In this document: piece after piece, positions 33,650-44,368 of the stretch
Numbering within the stretch: position 1 is the stretch's first letter
Layout of the letters: each line of letters begins with the position of its first letter
DNA from: Salvator merianae
Lineage: Eukaryota; Chordata; Lepidosauria; Squamata; Teiidae
Length of the DNA: 64,000 nucleotides
Reading direction: 5' to 3'
Assembly: GCA_003586115.2 (NCBI GenBank)
Contig: QVOM02000116.1
Location: forward strand, 47,221,692-47,285,691
Notes under the pieces: model-generated
What the model was told of the DNA's origin: nothing
Database searches by the model: none
What the model saw: only the letters and a program-made list of their open reading frames with translations
Translations under genes and position numbers: made by a program

Positions 33650-34715
33650 ATGTCATCCCAAATGCATTTTCTCCCCTGTCAGTTCATAATAATAATTTCA
33701 TAATATTTTTTTTTTAAAAAAAAAAAATTCCAGAAAGCAACATTGCTGTTGAAGAGGTCATCAGAATTTTAAAAAATCAGCTTGGTGACCCTGAACAAAT
33801 TCTCGATGCTAGAAAGATATGCTGAAGGTTAATTTGTGCGAAAGGAGCCCAGCTTTTAAACTGGAAGGATTTTGCATTTGTATTTTCAGAGTGCACTTAA
33901 TATCTAATGAGAATATAGACTAACATTTTTAACTCCAAGAATTTTGATCTGCAATGTGTACTGAAGCAGTTTCTCATCGCACAATTATTAAAATGTGTAT
34001 TTTTCCCTATCAGGAACCAGCAACTCTGTATATTACACTTTTTCATAGAGAATTTTCCTTTAAAGTAGAACCATTTTTCCTTGATAGACACTGGCTCATT
34101 TTTACCATTTATCAAAAAACTAAAGGGGGGAGAGAAGGATTAAAGAAGTTTTCTTTTTTTTCCCATTCTTTCTTTTTTTTTTTTTAGCGTTTTTTTAAAA
34201 AGTTTTTTATTTAAGTAAAGATAAAACATTTTTCACAGAAATCTACAAGTTCTGTTGCTGGTGCAAGGCTGTTTCTACTATGCAATTAGAAAGTGGGAAT
34301 CAACTGCAAATCCCCTGTTTTAATCTCTTAGGATTCAGCATTAGTGCAAAAATACTCTGCGTGTGATTTGTGAGGCTGTTATATGACTCGACGTTATATG
34401 GGGGAATGATAGAAGCATTTACTCAATCATATTCCATCCGTTTGGATGGCCTCCAAGCGGCTGGTATTAATTTCATTTAAACCAAACTAGTGTCTCACTT
34501 AAACCAAACTAGCATGCTGCCTTGCATGCATGCTTTGCATTGTGGTTTATGATTACTGGTCATGTAGTGCTAATTAACAACTACTAGTCATGATAGTTGT
34601 TTACTATTTCCAGTATTAGAGGGAATGTGCATAGGATTATTGGATGCTGAGAAAATCATTAAGGTCATGCTGTTGATCTGCTGTAAGGCTTTCCTCAGAT
34701 ACCCTGTTGACTTCT
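33650..34715. other. No gene seen; includes a repeat-free AT-rich block
   Basis: Poly-T/poly-A tracts occur near 33705-33727 and 34170-34186. The block 34280-34470 is free of recognised repeats and carries AAAATACTCTGCGTGTGATT and GAATGATAGAAGCATTTAC, so it could be conserved non-coding DNA (inference). A near-duplicate 16-mer, TTTAAACCAAACTAGT and CTTAAACCAAACTAGC, sits at 34476-34513. Confidence 0.4.
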
Positions 34716-34721
34716 ATGGAA

Positions 34722-34890
34722 GTGGACCTAGCTCTGTGGTAAAGCATTTGCTTTGCACAAGGAAGAGTCCAGGTTCATTCCCTGCATCTCCCCAGAAGGA
34801 GGCAGTGCTGAAATCCTTCCGTATCTTTACCAAGAAAATGATGCAATGGATGCATGGATGCATTCATTGAGAGTCAAGCTGGACTCAAGG
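34722..34890 (+). mobile_element. tRNA-derived SINE
   Basis: A-box-like TAGCTCTGTGGTAAAGC (34729-34745) and B-box-like AGGTTCATTCC (34771-34781) are spaced as in a tRNA. The body contains GTATCTTTACCAAGAAAATG and ends GAGAGTCAAGCTGGACTCAA. The body matches the minus-strand copy at 5195-5388 (CTCTGCCAAGAAAACTGC). Confidence 0.75.
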
Positions 34891-34904
34891 GCATCTTTAT
34901 CTCT

Positions 34905-35065
34905 GGACCTTTCTGCACTTGCTGGTGTTCCTTATCAGCAAATGCACGAGATTAGTGCGAGATACAGGAGGCCACACCCACCACTAGTATACTTCATCCA
35001 TGCAGGATGGAGAACGGTCTAGATCAAGAGCCTCTAGAAGTGGATTGTTGGTAGATCTTGCTATT
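34905..35065. mobile_element. Possible Harbinger-like MITE start
   Basis: GGACCTTTCTGCACTTGCTGG resembles the terminal motif of the 43710 and 6550 elements. CACACCCACCACTAGTATAC lies inside. The opposite end is not found, and the following foldback element may have inserted into it. Confidence 0.4.
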
Positions 35066-35069
35066 GACA

Positions 35070-35525
35070 TCTACCAGTGTACTAACAATACCATACTAGG
35101 CTGGTAAAGACCCAGCTGAGTGGCTGCCATTTGCATTTTGAGTGCAAGAGTAGCCCTGTACCTGGCCATCAGCACTCAAAGTGCAAATGGCAGGCCTGAT
35201 TGCCATGACAGCTGCTGTGGCAACATCCAGCACATAGCCAGATGTTGCCATGGTGGTGAGCAGGATGTGGCGTGTGGCTGGACCAGTTGCACCTGGAAGA
35301 GAATGTGAATGCTGCTGACCAGGAGCCATCTAGCTGCCTCCAGTCAAATTGTGGACAACATTTTAGTTGTCCACCACTAGTAGCATCTGGGAATAGCTGG
35401 AGGTGCTCCTGGACACTGTGGTGGTGTGGGCGTATGGACAGCTTGTCCAGTGAGTGTCCAGAAGCTCACCAAAAGTTAAGTGTGAAGATGCTCAAGGATT
35501 CTGTAACTTTTCAGGTGTGGACCAT
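35070..35525. mobile_element. GC-rich foldback DNA element
   Basis: It opens with AATACCATACTAGGCTGG, identical to one arm of the palindrome at 11377-11412. GCCATTTGCATTTTGAGTGC faces GCACTCAAAGTGCAAATGGC, and ATTGTGGACAACATTTTAG faces TAGTTGTCCACC. The right side has GTCCAGTGAGTGTCCAG. The shared words with 10.6 and 58.5 kb define one family. The overlapping open frames on both strands are by-products. Confidence 0.55.
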
Positions 35526-35526
35526 T

Positions 35527-35935
35527 CTAACTGGTCCCTTGCCCATGCATGGGTCGGGGGGAGTAATAGTTAATGCAAACTATACCAGGAAATGATCTAG
35601 CTATATCTCGAACTCCACCAATGATTAGTTCATTACCCAACTGCTGCCATGGGAAAGCTAGAGCTGGTCTCTGATCTTTGTAGTGTCTTACATCTTTGAT
35701 ATATTGGGCTGCCTTCAAGGCTCAGAGCCTGTATATTTCCAGGATTCCAAGCATGAACGTTGAACTCTCCCAGGACTGATATCCTGGGATTATCCAGCAA
35801 CACAATGATGACCACTCTGTCAGGTTGGTCAGGGGCATTGTTGGGCAGCAGGGTGGGCAGTACACCAAGCAAATCCCATTCTGTGCCTTAAACCTAGCAC
35901 ATGATACTGGATCTCACATCCTAAAACGCAGTATG
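35527..35935 (-). mobile_element. L2-clade LINE, endonuclease fragment
   Basis: The minus-strand frame contains PDRVVIIVLLDNPRISVLG followed by EFNVHAWNP. L2 apurinic endonucleases have 'RLLVLGDFNxHADxP', where the DFN aspartate is catalytic. Here it reads EFN, so the copy is mutated. The frame is 79 codons and flanked by stops. The rest of the element is missing. Confidence 0.65.
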
Positions 35936-36061
35936 GATGGGTTCCTGGCAAGTAAGGTTAGTAATCAGACACTAGGTAAACACTAATATATAACAAATGT
36001 CTTCATTGTGAAAAGACTATCTGCTAAAACTTAAAAGAGCACTTCCTCCTGTACACCCATA

Positions 36062-36400
36062 TAGATCTACCCATCAGTTAAAATCAGCAGAGGAGGCCCT
36101 CCTTGTTATTCCTTCACCTTCAGAAGTGAGAGGCATTGCAGCTTCAGGGAGGGCCTTCAATATAGTGGCATCCAATTTGTGGAATAGCCTTCCCCTAGAG
36201 GCATGCCAAGTGCCAACGTTGCATTGGCTTTGGCATCTGATGAAGAAAGATCTCTTCATCCAGGCATTTGGTTGTTTATTTTCTTTCTAATTCTTTGATG
36301 CTGTCCACTTTCTACTTTTTCCTTTTAGTTTTAGAATTTTAAATGGCTACATTTTATTTGTAAATAAAAATATAAGCCAACTGCAGCTTTTGTATAAAAA
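36062..36400 (+). mobile_element. L2-clade LINE, ORF2 C-terminus plus 3' end
   Basis: The plus strand encodes EEALLVIPSPSEVRGIA, GRAFNIVASNLWNSLPLEA and MKKDLFIQAFGCL, then a stop. This is the L2 C-terminal pattern 'GxRAFSVxAPxLWNSLPxExRxAPSLxxFxxxLKTxLF'. It differs from the 29.6 and 40.1 kb copies in sequence and 3' UTR, so it represents a second L2 subfamily. The 3' UTR ends in A-rich sequence near 36400. Confidence 0.8.
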
Positions 36401-36739
36401 TAATTAAAAATGTAAATAAAAATCAAACTTGTAGAATCATCCTCGCTATTGCTCCATGCTGCATATAAAAACTAAATAACTTCCTGGTAAGTCCTTCTCC
36501 TCTTGGTTTTGTTTCCATATGTGATCCTTATTAGTGATCCTGAATGCTGTCCCACCCTTACTACTTAGTTACTAATGCACTAATACAAAGGGGGAGAGAG
36601 TTCCAATATATTACTGCAACTCCTTCACACCATCTATCCCAGTGGTACATCCCAAGTCCATAACTGGGTCAAGCCTGCAGAAATTCATCTGAATTTAGGG
36701 ATCTGCTCCTTAGCATTTTTATTTTTGATGGATAGATCT

Positions 36740-37345
36740 ACTACAACATTTCAGCCATGGAAACATATAGATTTGTGGGATTTACCAATTGATAGAAAAT
36801 TGGTTAAAAATTATGAGAATTTAAATTTAGAATAGGATGAACCTTGGAATTGGTATCAATATTTTCAAATTAATTTAGCTGTACAACAAGAACTATATAA
36901 TCAAGACAGTAAATTTAGATCTTTAATAGAGTTTGACTCTATCATTCAAAAATCTAAAATGCATTTGATAGGACGGATTTACAAATTGAGCAAGTGAAAT
37001 TATGCATGATTCAATAAATGCAAAATTGTAAGTTTTCTATTTCAGTACAACAGTGGAAAAACACATGGAACAATCTATTAAATTTAACATCTTAATATCT
37101 TAGAGAAAACTAGCATACAAAGTTTTACCGTTGTTAAAGGAGCCCAGTTTTAATTTCTAAACATAATCCTACATATTCTAAATAGGGTTAGAAATGTTAA
37201 AAATGTGTAGGTACCTTCTTGCATTTATGGTGGGAGTGTGAAGAGGAGTAAAAATGTTGGAATACAATTTGCTCTTTAATGCAGCAGATTTTGAAAAATT
37301 CTATTGATTTTTGCCCTGTATTCTTTCTGCTGGCTTTCTTTATTT
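36740..37345 (+). mobile_element. L1-clade LINE, ORF2 C-terminal fragment
   Basis: The very AT-rich plus strand encodes DLPIDRKLVKNYENLNLE, WNWYQYFQINLAVQQEL and GTFLHLWWECEEE, interrupted by stops and small shifts. The last piece matches the cysteine-containing L1 C-terminal motif 'CxxCxxxxGTFxHMWWECxxxxxFW'. Composition is clearly more AT-rich than the flanks, as L1 coding strands usually are. Strand and order are consistent throughout. The copy is dead. Confidence 0.7.
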
Positions 37346-37349
37346 TGTG

Positions 37350-38120
37350 TATGCCTAGGCCTTATTTGACCCTTGGATAATATGTTTACCATTGGTGACT
37401 GCTCCAAGATGGTGGAGAGACCTGTATGGGACAGGATAAAAAGCGGAAGAGGAGTATGGCCTGTGTAAAGGCTGCATCTAGCTCCTAAGAGGCCAGTAAA
37501 GGTATCCTGACTTGCTTGTACACCAATCCTCGTTTAAGCAGAAGTGCGGCTGCTCCAATTTTTGGGGCTCAATGTTTGGCCCACCTTAATTTTTATTTTC
37601 TTTCTATATGCCATTTCAGTCAGGCCCACTGTAGGAGCATTGTGGACCTAAGATGATTGACCTCTAACATCCTGCAGGTTTATAGAAAATTTGTCTAAAT
37701 GACTCCAGAAACAGTCCTGACTTCTAGGAAGTTGCTAATACACTTGCTTAGTCCTTTTGAAGTTTTGTTGCAGGCCTGGCAGCAATCTTTTGTAGTTCAG
37801 AGCACAGTAATAATAATGGCATTCTTGTAAACAGCCCTATAAACATCTTTTCATAGTGTCCTGTTCACCAGTGCCACTCATTTGAAAGCATTTCCGCATT
37901 TAAGATCAGGCCCTTGCCGGCTTCCCACAAGTACATTGTTCCATGTGCAAATACTGGTAAGTAAGTCTTCTCAAAGCCATTAAGCTGAGATGGGAATTAT
38001 GGTACAAGAAAGTCACTCCTCACATGCCTTTTTGGTTGCTAGGCTCAGATGATCCCCGGGGTCACCAGGCTGCAATAAGAAATAAAACACAAGCATAAAC
38101 TGCTACAACTTCTCCTCCTC
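37350..38120. other. No gene seen
   Basis: Unique sequence without supportable genes. Part of 37345-37500 could be the L1 3' UTR, but I cannot show it. Confidence 0.35.
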
Positions 38121-38124
38121 CTTA

Positions 38125-38129
38125 AAATA

Positions 38130-38169
<40 letters not shown>

Positions 38170-38300
38170 GACAACAACAATGTTTATTTATAACACTCCT
38201 TTTGTCAAAGAGTGGAACAAGGAACATGTACAATTAAGAGACAGAACAAACAAACTATATGAGCAGTAGACAAAACAAACAAACAATATAAGTAGTATAT
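38125..38300 (-). mobile_element. LINE/SINE 3' end with (AAT)n tail
   Basis: About 13 AAT units at 38128-38167 are followed by GACAACAACAATGTTTATTT, ACTCCTTTTGTCAAAGAGTGG and AACAAGGAACATGTACAA. On the minus strand this is a retrotransposon 3' UTR ending in (ATT)n. The clade is not assigned. Confidence 0.5.
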
Positions 38301-38631
38301 AAAAACTATATAAGTAGTATATAAATATAGAATGCTATATGTAATCTCAAAATTACTTTTGAGAGTGAAGTTACTCTCAGGGGACTTAAGAGGAGGGAAC
38401 ATAAAAGTTGCAAAAAAAAAAAAATCTGGTGTATAGGACATGAAAATAAGAAATTAGTTATATCAAAGGAAGTGCAATGTAAACTGCTAACCAAGACAGA
38501 TTCTACAGTTTTGCCTCCAAATTAGATATCTGGGATCCAGAAACAGTTTTGTCAAGATCCACTTTCTGCATTATTCTAGCCACAGCTGAATATGATGGCA
38601 AACTGGACCAGATGGGCTTTCTTAAAGGAGA

Positions 38632-38825
38632 CCATAAGAACATAAGAAGAGCTCTGCTGGATCAGGAGACAGCCCATCTAGTCCAGCATCCTGTCTTACA
38701 TAGCAGTCCACCAACTGCTTCTGGGCATTCTCAAGCAGAAGACAAAGGCAAAACCTTCACCTGCTCTCGACTACCTGCAAATGGCCTTTACAGTTCTCCT
38801 GCCTGTCCCTCCATCCTGAAGAAAG
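38632..38825 (-). mobile_element. CR1-like LINE 3' end
   Basis: The sequence reads CCATAAGAACATAAGAAGAG, GCTGGATCAGGAGACAGCC, CATCTAGTCCAGCATCCTG, CATTCTCAAGCAGAAGAC and AACCTTCACCTGCTCTCGAC. It has the same family and orientation as 32671-32930. It ends near CCATCCTGAAGAAAG, so it is 5'-truncated at about 190 bp. Confidence 0.8.
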
Positions 38826-39284
38826 AATGATTGGACCCTGGAAAGAAGGGATGACTGGAACCTAAGTAGCACAGAAATTAAGCCCGTTCTTTTTTCTCTT
38901 TCAGGCATGTGCCAGTTGATGGCTGCCTATGTATGGATATTATACTGTGATCAGTGGGGGCATTTTGCATAGAATCGCAGCCTTTTTGGTGTCTTATCTG
39001 CTATTGGCTCAATCCATTATGTCACCATTCTGACTGGCTTACCTTCTGCCCACTATCCACAATGTGCAATGTGAGAGAAGGAGCACAACTGAATATGTCA
39101 TGCTCCATCCACATGTGGGAAATGGGATGATAGGGGATGACCAGAGAGCATTTATTCGACATGTTATGGTCTACATCCATCATGGGGATCCAAGAAAGCA
39201 TCCTTAAGACATACCTACATTGTTTTCTTCCTCAAAGACTTGATACAGTAAAGCGGATGTTGCTTCAGTATGGAAGCAAACCTA

Positions 39285-39422
39285 GGCTACATCCAGACAT
39301 CACTTATTTATTCCGCTATGCTTGGATGTTCCAGAATAAAGCATGGATATTCCAGAATAACCATGCTTTAGTCCAGCATATTCAGATCTAGCAGAATAAG
39401 TAAGCGGCGTGTGGATGCAGCC
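39285..39422. mobile_element. Palindromic MITE, GGCTGCATCCAGA family
   Basis: The left arm GGCTACATCCAGACATCAC, with TTATTTATTCCGC, faces the right arm GCAGAATAAGTAAGCGG, GTGTGGATGCAGCC. The centre repeats AGAATAAAGCATGG and CCATGCTTTAGTCC. Flanks are CTA and TTA, a possible worn 3-bp duplication. Confidence 0.75.
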
Positions 39423-39429
39423 TTAGATA

Positions 39430-39860
39430 ACCACATAAATTACAAAAACAGGAGAATAGCTTGCAGAATAGCTATTTCATGTTTCTTCCAATGCAGGATA
39501 AACAAATTGCATAATAAAATAATTTTAGATTAGGCATGTATAATCCTTCAGGTCTATTTACATTATGAAGAACCGTAAGTTTAACCCTTGGCTTGCTGTA
39601 ATTCCAAATAAATTTATTTAGCTTTCTCTGCCAAATGTTAAGTTGTGCATCTTTGATAATAACTGGTATATTTTTGAGCAGAAAAATAAAGTTTTGATAA
39701 GACTTTCATTTTCACAGCAGCAATCCTACCCAACCATGAGATTCTTAATTTTGACCACCCTACAAGATCTGTTTGGTTTCCATAAAGACATGGTGAATTG
39801 TTATATGTTAAATGTGCAGAATACCAAGTTATTTGACCTTTTCAGCAGGCTAAAACCTGG
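39430..39860 (-). mobile_element. L1-clade LINE, ORF2 middle/C-terminal fragment
   Basis: The minus-strand translation gives SWLGRIAAVKMKVLSKL, then DAQLNIWQRKLNKFIWNY, SKPRVKLTVLHNVNRPEGL and MPNLKLFYYA. These match the L1 ORF2 segment 'SWxGRIAAVKMNVLPKxxFLFQ...WQxxLNKFIWxxKPRIKxxxLxxxxxxGGLxLPNLxLYYxA' in order. Stops separate some pieces. It is AT-rich like the other L1 remnants. Confidence 0.85.
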
Positions 39861-40137
39861 AATTCATAAGTTCCATGGTTTTCTGCAAAGAACATTAGGA
39901 TAAGTAAGGCCAGATCTCCACTTACTGGCATGAGGTGGCTGTTTCTGAGATGCATGGGGAAGGTGTCCCACTCAACACCAAACTGGATGGTTCTTTTGGA
40001 CAGAGGAGGCAATGACATCAGGGTGTGCAAAAATTGTGTGTCCGACAGGGATCACGTCCCAAAATGGGGCATCACAATTGTCTCAAGGTGGCTCCTGCCA
40101 CTGCAAATTGAGATGCGGAGACACGTGGTAGGTGCCT

Positions 40138-40560
40138 CCATTATTTATTTATTTATTTATTTGAATTTTATCCTATCATATACCTAAAGGTCTCAAGGCA
40201 GGTTACAACAATAAAAAGCAGAATGTAAAATATACATACTCAAACAGTAACAGTGCCTGAAAGTGGGGAGAGGAAACTGTTTCTTTAGCCAAAGGCAATG
40301 GTAAATAGGTATGTCTTCACTGCTCTCCTAAAGATGTGAAGTGAAGATGCGTGATGCACCTCAGTGGGGAGACTGTCCCATAATCTGGGGGCCACCACTG
40401 AAAAAGCCCTATCCCAGATGCCCACCATTCTGGCTACTGAAGGTACAAGGACCTCATCTGTAGTAAGTTGAGAGTAGCCTAGAATCAAAATACTATCTTC
40501 AGTGTACATTTTAAATTTATGGTCTTTCACACCCTGTTTAGCCCCCAAATTAAGGATTTT
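40138..40560 (-). mobile_element. L2-clade LINE, last codons plus 3' UTR
   Basis: The minus-strand frame ends with WDRAFSVVAPRLWDSLPTE, then VHHASSLHIFRRAVKTYLF, the conserved L2 ORF2 C-terminus. The 3' UTR shares AAAGGTCTCAAGGCAGG and TTACAACAATAAAAAGC with the 29645-30310 copy and ends in a (TTTA)n tail at 40138-40163 on the plus strand. It is 5'-truncated. Confidence 0.85.
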
Positions 40561-40639
40561 TTTTTTGTCAAAGACTAAATAAATAGGAAGCCTAGTTTCA
40601 GAAATCCAGAAAATAAGAATTTAGGTAACAATAAATCTG

Positions 40640-40910
40640 TTTGTGCAAAGCAGTGATTACAGCTCGCTAAATTGTGTGTTTTCTCCCTTCTCTGATAAAC
40701 GGCCAAAGTGATAATTCTGATCTGCATCTGCACTAATGAGAACACTCCATATTAATCAGGATTAAAAGACAAGGAGTAACAGATTTTTGAGAAGGTCCTC
40801 ATGAATATAGATTTCAAGGAGGAGACACTCCTTTTCCAGGCTTTAATTATTCCAATTGTGTGACAAGAATGCTTAAATGAGATTCAATACATAAAACCTA
40901 TATATTGTTC
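40640..40910. promoter_or_regulatory. Candidate conserved non-coding element
   Basis: This repeat-free block contains CATATTAATCAGGATTAAAA (two OTX/PITX-like GGATTA/TAATC words), CTTTAATTATTCCAATTGTG and GATAATTCTGATCTGC. Such clustering with no repeat family on either side is typical of regulatory DNA, but conservation is not tested here. Confidence 0.3.
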
Positions 40911-40914
40911 ACAT

Positions 40915-41890
40915 AGCACTCTTTTCCCCCAAAGGAGAATTACTTTTTTCTGTCTCATTGTGTTTTCACTCACCTCAGAAAAAAATGAGTCAAAAATCTC
41001 AATTTCTCCTTCTTCTGTCTATACTATTTTAGCAAATCAACTTTCTTCCTAAATAGCTAAAATTAATCATGATTCTGGTTTTGAATGTCAACAGCACACC
41101 AAAACCAGTGAAATAGGCTAGACTAGAAAAGGATAGGCAAGGTGAAACGGCAATGGTGTTTTGTTAGCATTCCACAACATTCAAATTAACATTAGGTAAG
41201 TTTTGATACCAGTAGCGTGTGCAACAATTGATTTTTTTAAATGGCCACAATAATTGCTCCAAGATGCACACACATACAGTCAAACTCAGTTCTGCCTTTC
41301 ATTTTTATTGTAGACAAGTTCAGCTATCTTTTTAAAAATTGGAAACTTCGCATTACACCTTTAATTTTTTTTTTAGAAAAGGAAAAAATTATTTGTGTGT
41401 TGAATGTTCACTTTTTACTCACCAGATGGTGCTATGTTGCTAGTTCTATTACGCAATGCAACATCTCCTTTCTTGTTGCAAATAGGTAGTGTGGCGTTTG
41501 TATTTGCTTTGTTGTTGTTGTTCTACATAGGTTCTGCAGATCACCTTTAAAGAAGAGACTCAGGAAAAGCAATAGACTCTTCTAGGAAACTTAATTTGAA
41601 CTTTCCTTTGGTTCCTCCAACAGATGTTTTATCCAGCCCTTTTCAGTTTCTGGGGATAAAGGATGTGATGCTATTCCTTTTGTTGATGGTGAACTTCATA
41701 AATGTTTCTAAGAAACTTGCACCTGTAATTCAGGCCCTATTTTCAGTTACCATCAGAGGTGTCCTACATTGTCCAAATAAAACTCCCGCTGCCACCCCAT
41801 TGCTATCCCTGGTGGCAGCAGCTGCCTTGTGAAGATTGTGCAGCCTCCTCTACTGGTGGGATTACCATCGGAAATACCTTACTTGCAGGG
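40915..41890. other. No gene seen
   Basis: Unique sequence with a short TTGTTGTTGTTG run near 41510. The frames at 41596-42031 extend into the hAT MITE and are not genes. Confidence 0.35.
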
Positions 41891-41901
41891 CATGACTTTG
41901 C

Positions 41902-42017
41902 CAGCAGTGACTGGCGACCTGCTGTGGCAGTACAGAGGCCCGGGGGGTCTGCGAACGGCTATGGCGTGTTTTGCATGGGGCCCGAACACCCGGGCTTAAA
42001 GCCGCCGGCCTCCACTG
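41902..42017. mobile_element. hAT-like MITE, internally deleted, perfect 8-bp TSD
   Basis: GACTTTGC occurs directly before (41894-41901) and after (42018-42025) the element. The left end CAGCAGTGACTGGC jumps straight to the centre GCGACCTGCTGTGG. The right side is full: GGCTATGGCGTGTTTTGC, then GAACACCCGGGCTTAAAGCC, then GGCCTCCACTG. Compared with the full copy at 62897-63100, most of the left arm is missing. The 8-bp duplication and CAG-type terminus identify a hAT-type transposition event. No coding capacity. Confidence 0.85.
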
Positions 42018-42189
42018 GACTTTGCACATGAAGGTGCTGCTGGAGTGGAGACACAGACGCAGCTTTTTCTCCAGAGGATGAGGCACCTTCCCCGTTTGCC
42101 CAGAATGGAGCCACTCCCAATCCAAAGTGGAGACACAGCCGTAGCCTCAAAAATGATTTTCAACTAATACAAACCAGACAAATGTAAAC

Positions 42190-42350
42190 ACAGGTAGGCC
42201 TCTGTGTTGAACTTGACTTCTGGTGATTGAATGGATGCATCCATGCCAGAAGGGGTTTACTGTTAACCTTGTTTTAGGGAGAAGCCACAGATCATACCAG
42301 GTGTCCTCTGCATGTGGAACAGATACACTACCATTGAGCTAGTGGTGGCT
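42190..42350 (-). mobile_element. tRNA-derived SINE, worn
   Basis: The minus strand has CCACTAGCTCAATGGTAGTG (A-box-like), ACATGCAGAGGACACCTGG and a body with TGGATGCATCCATTCAATCA. It is related to the 5195 and 34722 copies, and degraded. Confidence 0.55.
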
Positions 42351-43032
42351 GGCTAGTGAGGTTACAGGTGGAAGCTTCTCCCTCATGTACGTCTGCAGTG
42401 GTAGAATGTTGCTGGAGGAGCTTCAAAAAAGCTGGCAAACCTGCACATGTGACCTCTCTCACTGGACAACACTGGCTCAGGGGCAGAGCACCAGCCCATC
42501 ACAGAATGCCGCTATGAGAGTTTCAATTTTTTTTTTTTTTGTCAAACTGGCATGCATGTGGAGGAAGAGGTTCTGCCTGTGACCGCCCTTCAACAGCTGG
42601 GGTGGCATGGAACTATGTCCACAGGTATAGCATCTACCCAGAAGAGGGTCTCCTTTCTATGGAGCAGAGGGCTCTACTTCTTCACAATTCTGCGAAGGTG
42701 AATTATGGAAGGAGCTTATTAACCAGAAGAAATATGAAATAAGGTACACATGTAACTTCAAAGCCCTGTTGTGAACCTAGTTCAGATCCAGAATGGCTTT
42801 ACTAACAGGTGCTGCAAGGTGAACTTTTTGAGATTCAGTTTACGGGATGGCAAATAATATGTAGTTCATGATTAGATGTGTGTCTTCTTTTGGAAGGAGG
42901 GTCCACTTATAGAGCTGGTTCATTCAAGATATGGGACATTCTTGAGCTGGTTTGGATTGCAATCTTTGTGTGACTGGGGGCCTGTTTCTGTGGAAAGAGA
43001 TGATGCCTTATAACCATAATTGAAGGAGGCCA

Positions 43033-43240
43033 GCCTAGAGTAATAGCCTAAGTGTTGGGCACAGATCAAGTATCCTTGGTTTCAGATCCCTGTTTGGTCA
43101 CAGAATCTCCCTTGGCCACTCGCTGCCTTTGAACAATGTAAAATCTGCTTCCCAAGACTGTTACAAGATCAATTGGAAAGAAGGAGAACATATCAGCTGC
43201 CTTCAGGTCTTCAGGCGAAAGGTGGGCTAAAAATGCCTTA
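43033..43240 (+). mobile_element. tRNA-derived SINE, second family
   Basis: CCTAGAGTAATAGCCTAAGT (A-box region), then CTTGGTTTCAGATCCCTG (B-box, 43077-43091), then GTCACAGAATCTCCCTTGGCC and a body ending CAGGCGAAAGGTGGGCTAAA. The order matches reptile SINEs that read 'GTGTAGTGGTTAG...GGTTCAAATCCC...TGGGCCAGTCAC...GCTATAAAT'. The minus-strand copy at 24397-24500 is the same family. Confidence 0.65.
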
Positions 43241-43709
43241 GATTAAAAAAACAGAAGCAAAATTCTGATGCCAGTTCAGTTGGCTTCTATACGCCTTTTT
43301 AAAAAATTATTTATTGCTTTTAAAGTACAGTATAATCGTTACAAATCATGTATTCCACACACCATACAATTCTTTTATATGTCGACGGGGAGGGAGAGAT
43401 ATTGGCTGCTTCTCTGTTACACACTAAAGGCATCTTAGGGGAGGCTGGGTGTCCTGGGACTCGAGTTAAAAGCTCCTTCGCTGCATAATGGAGATGTAGC
43501 CATTTTGTCTTTTGCTCTAGGCCTTGAGGCAATTCAAATTTATATAACACTTATGAAGTTTATAGGGACATAGAAAGAATAGTTGGTGTGTCCCAGGACA
43601 ATGTAAACCTGTTTGCTCAGGATCAGGAACCATCAGCTTCTGGGAGGGCAATGAAGTGGGGAAGGGCTCCCCTTGGAGGCTGCCTTTAACGTCATCTAAC
43701 CACCTTTTA

Positions 43710-44244
43710 GGGCCTTTCTGCACTTACATCTAATCCTGTTCATGGTCCTCCAGGGCTTATTTTGTCCGCACACTTGTGTAGACTAGAGAGGCCCTGCTCT
43801 TGTTAGTATGCTCTTGTTAGTATGCTCAAGATGGTGTGTAATCCAGATCAGGAGACTCAAAGTGGCCCCCTGGACCTTTTCTGCACTGGACCTGATTCTG
43901 GATTATATCCCAGAATAGGGGCCTGCCATCTGCATGCTAGTGCGGACTACAGCATCCACCAGCATGTGGATGACAGGTCCCTGTTCTGGAATATAATCCA
44001 GAATAAGGCCCAATATAAAAAGGGCCCTGATCTGGTTAGATCCCAAATACTGGCAGACTTGATTAAACAGATCCACTTGTGTACTAGGTCCATGGGGGAT
44101 CCATTTCAACAGCTTGCCTTGTGGTGTTATTGAAATGGGTCCCTTGGGACTGGCACTGGGGCTGGTTTGGAACAGATTGGGAATGGCACCTGCTTGCTGC
44201 AGATCAGCTGATCCAGATTGGGAGGGATCAGTGCAGAAATGCCC
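43710..44244. mobile_element. Harbinger-like element with TTA TSD and nested MITE
   Basis: The 535-bp block starts GGGCCTTTCTGCACTTAC and ends CAGTGCAGAAATGCCC, whose inverse is GGGCATTTCTGCACTG. TTA lies immediately outside both ends (43707-43709 and 44245-44247). Inside, positions 43869-44035 are a complete palindromic MITE of the 4190 family (TTTTCTGCACTGGACC... with inverse near 44000-44035). The larger element is therefore older than the nested one. No coding potential. Confidence 0.65.
43869..44035. mobile_element. Palindromic MITE nested in 43710-44244
   Basis: The left arm GATTCTGGATTATATCCC, AGAATAGGGGCCTGCCATC faces the right arm GATGACAGGTCCCTGTTC, GGAATATAATCCAGAATAA. The middle contains CATGCTAGTGCGGACTAC and CACCAGCATGTGG. 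The arms are cleaner than in the 4190 copy. Confidence 0.7.
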
Positions 44245-44286
44245 TTAGTCTCCAGTGGGCTAAAATATAGTTCATTGAGATCATAA

Positions 44287-44368
44287 GCCCTTTCTGCACT
44301 GGGCCTTATTCCAGATCATATCCTGGAACAGTGGCCCGCCATCTGCATGCTAGGGCAGACTATGGCAG
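44287..44368. mobile_element. Half copy of the 4190-family MITE
   Basis: GCCCTTTCTGCACTGGGCC, TTATTCCAGATCATATCC and GCCATCTGCATGCTAGGGC form one arm, preceded by TAA at 44284-44286. The second arm is absent. It lies only 43 bp from the complete TTA-flanked element. Confidence 0.6.
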
